From contig JBMNNN010000057.1 of assembly GCA_050942555.1 (NCBI GenBank), forward strand, positions 1-10,661: a stretch of 10,661 nt of DNA, given 5' to 3'. Positions 6,875 to 10,661 of the stretch are shown here, piece after piece (positions within the stretch are counted from its first letter, which is position 1; each line of letters opens with the position of its first letter). The notes under the pieces are model-generated. The model saw only the letters and a list, made by a program, of their open reading frames with translations, made no database searches and was not told where the DNA came from. The DNA is from JAAYXU01 sp050942555 (GTDB lineage: Bacteria > Bacillota > Clostridia > Christensenellales > UMGS416). Position numbers and translations under genes: made by a program.

Positions 6875-8503
6875 CTATATATCCATCGCTACCTGCCTGC
6901 CCTGATGGTTCAGCACCGCAGCGATGAAGTCCCGGAACAGCGGATGCGGGCGATTGGGGCGCGACTTGAACTCGGGATGAAACTGCACGCCCACGAAAAA
7001 GGGATGATCGGGAATTTCGACAATCTCGACCAGATCAAACTCAGGGTTGTAGCCGCCTTCGATCATCCCCCTGTCGCTGAACTCCTGCCGGTATGCGTTG
7101 TTAAACTCATACCGGTGGCGGTGGCGCTCCATGATGTCGGTTTTGCCGTAAGCCTTCATCGAGACCGATCCCGGCACCAGGCGGCAGTGGTACTGCCCCA
7201 GCCGCATCGTGCCGCCCTTCGCGTCGATATGGCGCTGCTCTTCCATCAGGTCGATGACCGGATGCGCGGTCTCCGGGCAGAATTCGGTCGAGTGCGCGTC
7301 CTCATAGCCCAGCACGTTGCGGGCAAAGTCGATGACAGCCACCTGCATTCCAAGGCACAGCCCCAGATAGGGTATCTTATACTCGCGCGCGCAGCGGGCT
7401 GCCAGGATCTTGCCCTCGATCCCCCGTTCGCCAAAGCCGCCGGGCACCAGTATGCCGTCCAGATCCTTAAGCTCCCTTTCATAATTGTCGGGCGTAATGC
7501 TTTCAGAGTGTATCCAGCGGATATCGACATGGGTATTGCTGTATATGCCGCCGTGAAGCAGCGCTTCCGCAACGCTCAGATACGCGTCGTGGAGCTCGAC
7601 ATACTTCCCCACGAGTCCCACGGTCACCCGGTGTTCGATCCGCATCAGCCTGTCCACCATCGCCTTCCACTCGGTAAGGTCCGCAGGCTTGTCCGGAAGG
7701 TTCAGCAGACGACAGACCTGCCGGGCCAGCCCTTCCTTTTCCAGCATGAGGGGAACTGCGTATATCGTATCGGCGTTCAGATTCTCTATCACACACTCGG
7801 GGGGAACATTGCAGAAAAGGGATATCTTGGACTTCAGGCCGTTGGCTACCGGCGACTCGGAGCGGCAGATGATGATGTCGGGCTGTATGCCGATCGAGCG
7901 GAGTTCCTTTACGCTGTGCTGGGTGGGCTTGGTCTTGAGTTCTCCCGACATGGCGAGATACGGAAGCAGCGTCACGTGAATATAGACGGTGTTTTCAGGC
8001 CCGACGTCCCACTTGATCTGCCGGATGGCTTCCAGGAACGGAAGACTCTCAATATCGCCCACGGTGCCGCCGATCTCGGTGATCACCACGTCGGGGGGCG
8101 AGTCGGCTCGTCCCAGCGACAGCACATATTTTTTTATCTCATCGGTAATATGGGGGATAACCTGAACGGTTCCTCCGAGGAACTCTCCCTGGCGCTCCTT
8201 GTTGATGACCGACCAGTATATGCGTCCCGTCGTGATATTGTTCTTCTGGCTGAGATTTTCGTCAACAAACCGCTCGTAGTGGCCGAGGTCCAGGTCTGTT
8301 TCGGCGCCGTCGTCAGTGACAAATACTTCTCCGTGCTGATAGGGGCTCATCGTACCGGGGTCGACATTGATATAGGGGTCGAATTTCTGAATGGAGACTT
8401 TGAGGCCACGGCTCTTAAGAAGACGTCCAAGGGATGCGGCAGTGATTCCCTTCCCGAGCGAGGACACGACCCCGCCCGTTACAAAAACATATTTCGTCTT
8501 CAT
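6875..8503 (-). CDS. pyrG: CTP synthase
   Basis: The enzyme converts UTP to CTP using ATP and glutamine (EC 6.3.4.2), the last step of de novo pyrimidine nucleotide synthesis in the cytoplasm. The product is 542 residues (E. coli 545). The N-terminal amidoligase domain begins MKTKYVFVTGGVVSSLGKG, with the P-loop-like SLGKG at 15-19, KFDPYINVDPGTMSP at 40-54 and EIGGTVGDIES at 143-153. The C-terminal class I glutamine amidotransferase domain (from ~290) has GLCLGMQ with nucleophile Cys383, plus His509 and Glu511 (FHPEF). The ATG at 8503 is chosen over one seven codons upstream because the protein family starts at MKTK. A G-rich GGGGGT precedes it, although that Shine-Dalgarno match is poor. 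Confidence 0.98.
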   Translation of the reverse strand: MKTKYVFVTGGVVSSLGKGITAASLGRLLKSRGLKVSIQKFDPYINVDPGTMSPYQHGEVFVTDDGAETDLDLGHYERFVDENLSQKNNITTGRIYWSVINKERQGEFLGGTVQVIPHITDEIKKYVLSLGRADSPPDVVITEIGGTVGDIESLPFLEAIRQIKWDVGPENTVYIHVTLLPYLAMSGELKTKPTQHSVKELRSIGIQPDIIICRSESPVANGLKSKISLFCNVPPECVIENLNADTIYAVPLMLEKEGLARQVCRLLNLPDKPADLTEWKAMVDRLMRIEHRVTVGLVGKYVELHDAYLSVAEALLHGGIYSNTHVDIRWIHSESITPDNYERELKDLDGILVPGGFGERGIEGKILAARCAREYKIPYLGLCLGMQVAVIDFARNVLGYEDAHSTEFCPETAHPVIDLMEEQRHIDAKGGTMRLGQYHCRLVPGSVSMKAYGKTDIMERHRHRYEFNNAYRQEFSDRGMIEGGYNPEFDLVEIVEIPDHPFFVGVQFHPEFKSRPNRPHPLFRDFIAAVLNHQGRQVAMDI

Positions 8504-8546
8504 ATGCCTACCCCCATCCGCCATAAAGGCTCAAACACATAAGGCA

Positions 8547-8575
8547 ATTCTACCCGCGAACCCCCATGCTGTCAA
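8547..8575 (-). promoter_or_regulatory. Promoter of pyrG
   Basis: The -35 is a perfect TTGACA (8575-8570). A 17-base spacer and TAGAAT (8552-8547) follow on the minus strand. Start of transcription is predicted near A8540, leaving a leader of about 37 bases. No hairpin plus T-run and no initiating G-run are present in this leader. Confidence 0.88.
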
Positions 8576-8614
8576 GATAGAAATTGGCCTGATCCGGTCC
8601 GATAGAAAGGCATT

Positions 8615-8759
8615 GCGCCGCCCATGCTCCGGTACCGTTTTTGGTGCGCGGCTCTTGCGGGCAGACGTTTACAGGCAGAGCAGGACCTGCTCCGCGCACA
8701 GCGCTATGCCTGGTAAACGGATGGATATCGAGCATTGTGGGAGCATTTGGGCCAAGCGC
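8615..8759. other. Highly foldable gene-free element, possible structured RNA
   Basis: Between the metallo-hydrolase stop and the pyrG promoter there is no plausible gene but dense complementarity. An outer stem pairs GCGC 8615-8618 with 8756-8759, GCCC 8620-8623 with GGGC 8749-8752, and ATGCTCC 8624-8630 with GGAGCAT 8740-8746, with small internal loops. It encloses the three-way junction at 8666-8719. On the minus strand it could be the 3' untranslated region of the DUF1934 operon or a separate small RNA. On the plus strand no promoter was found. A short T-rich stretch (CCTTTCTAT) follows on the minus strand, too weak for a confident terminator. It matches no RNA family I recognise. Confidence 0.45.
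8666..8719. repeat. Three-way-junction inverted repeat
   Basis: CGTTTACAGGCA (8666-8677) pairs over all 12 bases with TGCCTGGTAAACG (8707-8719), leaving one bulged G. Inside are two hairpins: GAGCAG/CTGCTC (8678-8683 with 8687-8692, loop GAC) and GCGC/GCGC (8694-8697 with 8701-8704, loop ACA). Only three unpaired bases remain at the junction. The pairing is read directly from the sequence; function is unknown. Confidence 0.7.
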
Positions 8760-8760
8760 G

Positions 8761-9396
8761 TTACGGGCGGTAATAATCGAGCGCGACGAAACGGGTCGGG
8801 CCCGTCAGGCTGCGCCTGTCGAACGTAATCGAGCAGTCGGAAAGCTTCTCGCCGCCCGACAAATGAAGGAACTGCCGCTCGTCGGCGATCTGTATTCTGG
8901 TGGCGGGGGTAGAAAAATGCATCGCGACGACCAGCCTGGGCTCAATCTTCCGGCAGATATCCAGCGCATCCTCCGCGTCGATCGTATAGACGCCGCCGAT
9001 GGGGATGAGCAATACGTCGACCAGGCCGATCGTGCGCGTCAGCGCCTCGTCGATCCGGTGCCCCAGATCGCCCAGATGGCATACGCGCAGGCCATCCAGT
9101 ATCAGCTTGAATATGACGTTGCCGCCCCGCTTTTGCCCCCTGAATCTGTCGTGATAGCTCGGTATCCCGTGTATCTGTACGCCGCCGCGCTCGTACTGGC
9201 CCGGCTCCCGGCATACCGCTCCCGCATCCACCCACAAGGTATCGTTGTGATCGTAGTGCTCGTGGCTGACGGTCACGATATCAGCCTTTCTGGCCGCGAT
9301 CGGGTATCCGACCGACGCGTCGTAGGGATCGGTAATCACGACGGCCTGCGTTGCCGCGATCTCAAAACAGGCGTGTCCCAACCATGTGAGTTTCAT
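8761..9396 (-). CDS. Metallo-beta-lactamase-fold hydrolase (UlaG/YtkL-like)
   Basis: The 211-residue product belongs to the MBL superfamily branch (COG2220, Lactamase_B_3) whose members hydrolyse phosphoesters, lactones or similar bonds. It starts MKLTWLGHACFEI, typical of this branch. It carries the metal motif HEHYDH (His45, His47, Asp49, His50), a further His82 (SYHD), Asp110 in HLGDLGH and His160 in AMHF, so the metal site appears complete. No signal peptide or membrane segment is seen. The start overlaps the stop of the preceding gene by four bases (ATGA), and its AGGAGG (9404-9409) is 7 bases upstream. It is the last gene of the DUF1934 operon. Substrate unknown. Confidence 0.92.
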   Translation of the reverse strand: MKLTWLGHACFEIAATQAVVITDPYDASVGYPIAARKADIVTVSHEHYDHNDTLWVDAGAVCREPGQYERGGVQIHGIPSYHDRFRGQKRGGNVIFKLILDGLRVCHLGDLGHRIDEALTRTIGLVDVLLIPIGGVYTIDAEDALDICRKIEPRLVVAMHFSTPATRIQIADERQFLHLSGGEKLSDCSITFDRRSLTGPTRFVALDYYRP

Positions 9397-10043
9397 GGCC
9401 CATCCTCCTTATATGCAAGAATCAGCGCCCGGGCCGCTCCCAGCACAGCGCGCACAAGCGGCCCGGTCAGCACACGTTCCCTGTGGCACGGCTCGAAATC
9501 CGCTGTAAGCCGCGCCAGCTCCCCGGGCAGTCTCTTCCCGCGCTCCAGGGCAGCTCTCGCACTCACAAGGCGGCCAAGCAGCCTGCGCACAGCCCGGTGC
9601 TCGGCGTCGGGCTGTTGCTGCCGGTACAGGCCGAACGACAGGAGCGCGGCCAGCCTGCGCGTGAAGGGAGGCCCTGCCTCCATCGGATGGCCGGCCGGCA
9701 GCAGCGGAATCTCGTCGCCCGCCTCCGCGTCCCATTGCGAAAGCGCCGCGTCCATCAGAACGCGGTCGTCGATCCGAATATTTACATATCCCGTCGGGGC
9801 CGCGTCGCAGTCCCCGATCGCCGGCTCCCCGCGCAGCGCGCCGCATAGCGCCTGCGCCAGCGCGGTCGCGTCCCGGCCCGAGCGCGCCGACCAGATAAGC
9901 GCCGCCTGGGTCGCCGTGTCCCACAGCGCCTCGTCCGACGGGCGAAGGAGTCCTGCGCATAGTCCCTGCGGCGCTCCGGCCCGCTTGAGCGCACGGGCGA
10001 CAGCATCCCGCACGATCCCGCCCAGTCCTGCGTCCAGCGTCAT
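9393..10043 (-). CDS. ArgRS-like protein lacking the catalytic core (N-terminal + DALR-like domains)
   Basis: The frame is intact and encodes 216 residues. Residues ~8-100 resemble the N-terminal tRNA-recognition domain of arginyl-tRNA synthetase. IVRDAVARALKRAGAP (10-25) recalls the first ArgRS helix. Residues 42-72 resemble the ATNxAMxLAK...LAEEI segment. PTGYVNIRIDDRVL (83-96) matches the ArgRS GPGFINxxL block. After a short Pro-rich linker (~110-128), residues ~129-212 are helical, ending in RERVLTGPLVRAVLGAARALILA, like the DALR anticodon-binding domain. No HIGH or KMSK motif and no Rossmann core are present (full ArgRS is ~550-590 residues). It sits four bases after DUF1934, where argS is often found in Bacillota. 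It has no clear Shine-Dalgarno site and may depend on reinitiation. Homology is inferred by eye; function unknown. Confidence 0.68.
   Translation of the reverse strand: MTLDAGLGGIVRDAVARALKRAGAPQGLCAGLLRPSDEALWDTATQAALIWSARSGRDATALAQALCGALRGEPAIGDCDAAPTGYVNIRIDDRVLMDAALSQWDAEAGDEIPLLPAGHPMEAGPPFTRRLAALLSFGLYRQQQPDAEHRAVRRLLGRLVSARAALERGKRLPGELARLTADFEPCHRERVLTGPLVRAVLGAARALILAYKEDGP
9404..9409 (-). promoter_or_regulatory. Ribosome binding site of the metallo-hydrolase, inside the upstream gene
   Basis: AGGAGG on the minus strand lies 7 bases before the ATG at 9396. It is part of the codons for the last residues (KEDGP) of the ArgRS-like protein, so the two genes overlap and are likely translated in a coupled way. 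Confidence 0.85.
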
Positions 10044-10047
10044 CGAT

Positions 10048-10470
10048 TCAGTGGACGGTGCGGTATGTGACCGATATGCTGTTGGAGCTGGTAAAGCGTC
10101 CGTCTATGTCGAGTTGATAGCTCAGGCCCACGCGGCCTTCCTCCTCGCCCAGGTCTACGTCCACCCTGAGCGGGTAGATGCCCATTTCCATTGTTCCCAT
10201 AGGCGTATCGTACTGGTGAATGCATTTCTTTCCCGGCTCGAATACCATATGCGAGTTCGCCTGTCCGCGCCGTATCAGTGAAACCATCTTGCCCTGCACC
10301 GAAATCGTGGTCGTGACTCCCTCCATACCCGAGATCTCGCTCTCCTGATACTCGAGACAAAGGGCTCCGTCTCTGTCGTAATACCGGCCTTCGGTGATGA
10401 GCTCCAGACGGTTTGTCTTTCCGTTTTCGGTCTGTTCGCCCAGTATCTTCATGATCACGTTCTTGTTCAT
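10048..10470 (-). CDS. DUF1934 (YwiB-like) beta-barrel protein
   Basis: The 140-residue product matches the DUF1934 family, calycin-like small beta-barrels typified by Bacillus YwiB (about 142 residues). Its role is not established. Visible features are alternating beta-strand sequence throughout, ELITEGRYYDRDGALCLEY (24-42), the family-typical YPLRVDVDL (99-107) and YQLDIDGR (118-125) near the end. There is no signal peptide. The ATG at 10470 fits the family start, with GGGGG seven bases upstream. An in-frame ATG at 10596 would lie upstream of the -35 element and is rejected. In Bacillus and many relatives this gene sits directly before argS. Here it heads an operon with the ArgRS-like and metallo-hydrolase genes. 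Confidence 0.85.
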   Translation of the reverse strand: MNKNVIMKILGEQTENGKTNRLELITEGRYYDRDGALCLEYQESEISGMEGVTTTISVQGKMVSLIRRGQANSHMVFEPGKKCIHQYDTPMGTMEMGIYPLRVDVDLGEEEGRVGLSYQLDIDGRFTSSNSISVTYRTVH

Positions 10471-10513
10471 CGCCAATCCCCCAAGACAAACAGATATGCT
10501 TGTCCATGGATAG

Positions 10514-10542
10514 ATTATAGCAAAAATATACGGCGATGAAAA
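10514..10542 (-). promoter_or_regulatory. Promoter of the DUF1934 operon
   Basis: A perfect TATAAT (10519-10514) with an extended -10 TG one base upstream is preceded, 17 bases further up, by TTTTCA (10542-10537). Start of transcription is predicted near 10507, about 37 bases before the ATG. Confidence 0.75.
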
Positions 10543-10595
10543 TACCCGCGTCGTGATATTTGATGGGGCGCTGCCCATATTCTGCATAAACGACA

Positions 10596-10623
10596 CCCGG
10601 CGCCGTCTACTCGCGGCGCCGGG
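10596..10623. terminator. Strong GC hairpin at the window edge, possible terminator
   Basis: CCCGGCGCCG (10596-10605) and CGGCGCCGGG (10614-10623) form a perfect 10-bp stem around an eight-base loop. On the minus strand TGTCGTTT follows, which is only moderately T-rich. It may terminate an unseen minus-strand gene whose end lies to the right. The remaining bases 10624-10661 are too few to assign. Confidence 0.45.
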
Positions 10624-10661
10624 CCAAGGATCTGGAACCTGGATTCGGGCTGTATGCCTTT

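Noticed and set aside
8504..8524. pyrG start seven codons further upstream
   Set aside because: No ribosome site there, and the CTP synthase family begins at MKTKY-like sequence.
6833..8542. Plus-strand open frame of 569 codons opposite pyrG
   Set aside because: Mirror of a highly conserved gene; no recognisable domain or start signal.
8666..8719. tRNA, hammerhead ribozyme or purine-type riboswitch
   Set aside because: No CCA-type acceptor or T-loop, no hammerhead core bases, and the hairpin loops are three bases rather than the seven-base kissing loops of purine riboswitches.
8641..10281. Plus-strand open frame of 546 codons across the intergenic element and the DUF1934 operon
   Set aside because: Antisense to three supported genes, composition Ser/Ala/Arg-rich. 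It also crosses the dense inverted repeats, which a real gene would not be expected to preserve.
1..10661. CRISPR array, insertion sequence, phage or toxin-antitoxin genes
   Set aside because: No regularly spaced repeats, transposase motifs, phage structural genes or small paired toxin-like genes were seen on either strand.

Overview
The window is a GC-rich bacterial chromosomal segment. It most likely comes from a high-GC member of the Bacillota (class Clostridia or a near relative). The reasons are a tRNA-sensing T-box leader, strong AGGAGG-type ribosome binding sites, GTG and TTG starts, consensus sigma-A-like promoters, a cysE-cysS pair, and a DUF1934 gene at what is normally the argS locus. 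No phage, insertion sequence, CRISPR array, tRNA or rRNA gene was seen. The genus cannot be named from this sequence.

Layout. (1) 3-284 (+) is the C-terminal end of a class II aldolase gene that begins before the window. It converges on the next operon across a bidirectional terminator. (2) 2734 down to 352 (-) is a cysteine operon: promoter, T-box leader with a UGC specifier and an intrinsic terminator, then cysE and cysS two bases apart. Uncharged tRNA-Cys should raise expression of both cysteine precursor synthesis and cysteine charging. (3) 2846-3529 (+) is an exported L,D-transpeptidase with a peptidoglycan-binding tail, read divergently from the cysteine operon, with a 21-bp palindrome in the gap. 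(4) 4949-3582 (-) is an ADP-ribosylglycohydrolase-family gene with its own promoter. (5) 6748-5090 (-) is a phosphate-uptake pair, a PiT transporter followed by its DUF47/PhoU-like partner, ending at a terminator. (6) 8503-6875 (-) is pyrG, CTP synthase, with a near-consensus promoter and a short leader. (7) 8615-8759 is a gene-free stretch with unusually dense inverted repeats. (8) 10470-8761 (-) is a three-gene operon: DUF1934, an ArgRS-like protein that lacks the catalytic core, and a metallo-beta-lactamase-fold hydrolase.

Most of this is ordinary core metabolism. The two items most worth following are the small protein at 9393-10043 and the foldable element at 8615-8759. The small protein looks like the N-terminal and anticodon-binding ends of arginyl-tRNA synthetase joined without the aminoacylation domain, and it sits where argS usually follows DUF1934. 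The foldable element contains a three-way junction and competing pairings between the end of that operon and the pyrG promoter. No wholly new multi-gene system is evident.
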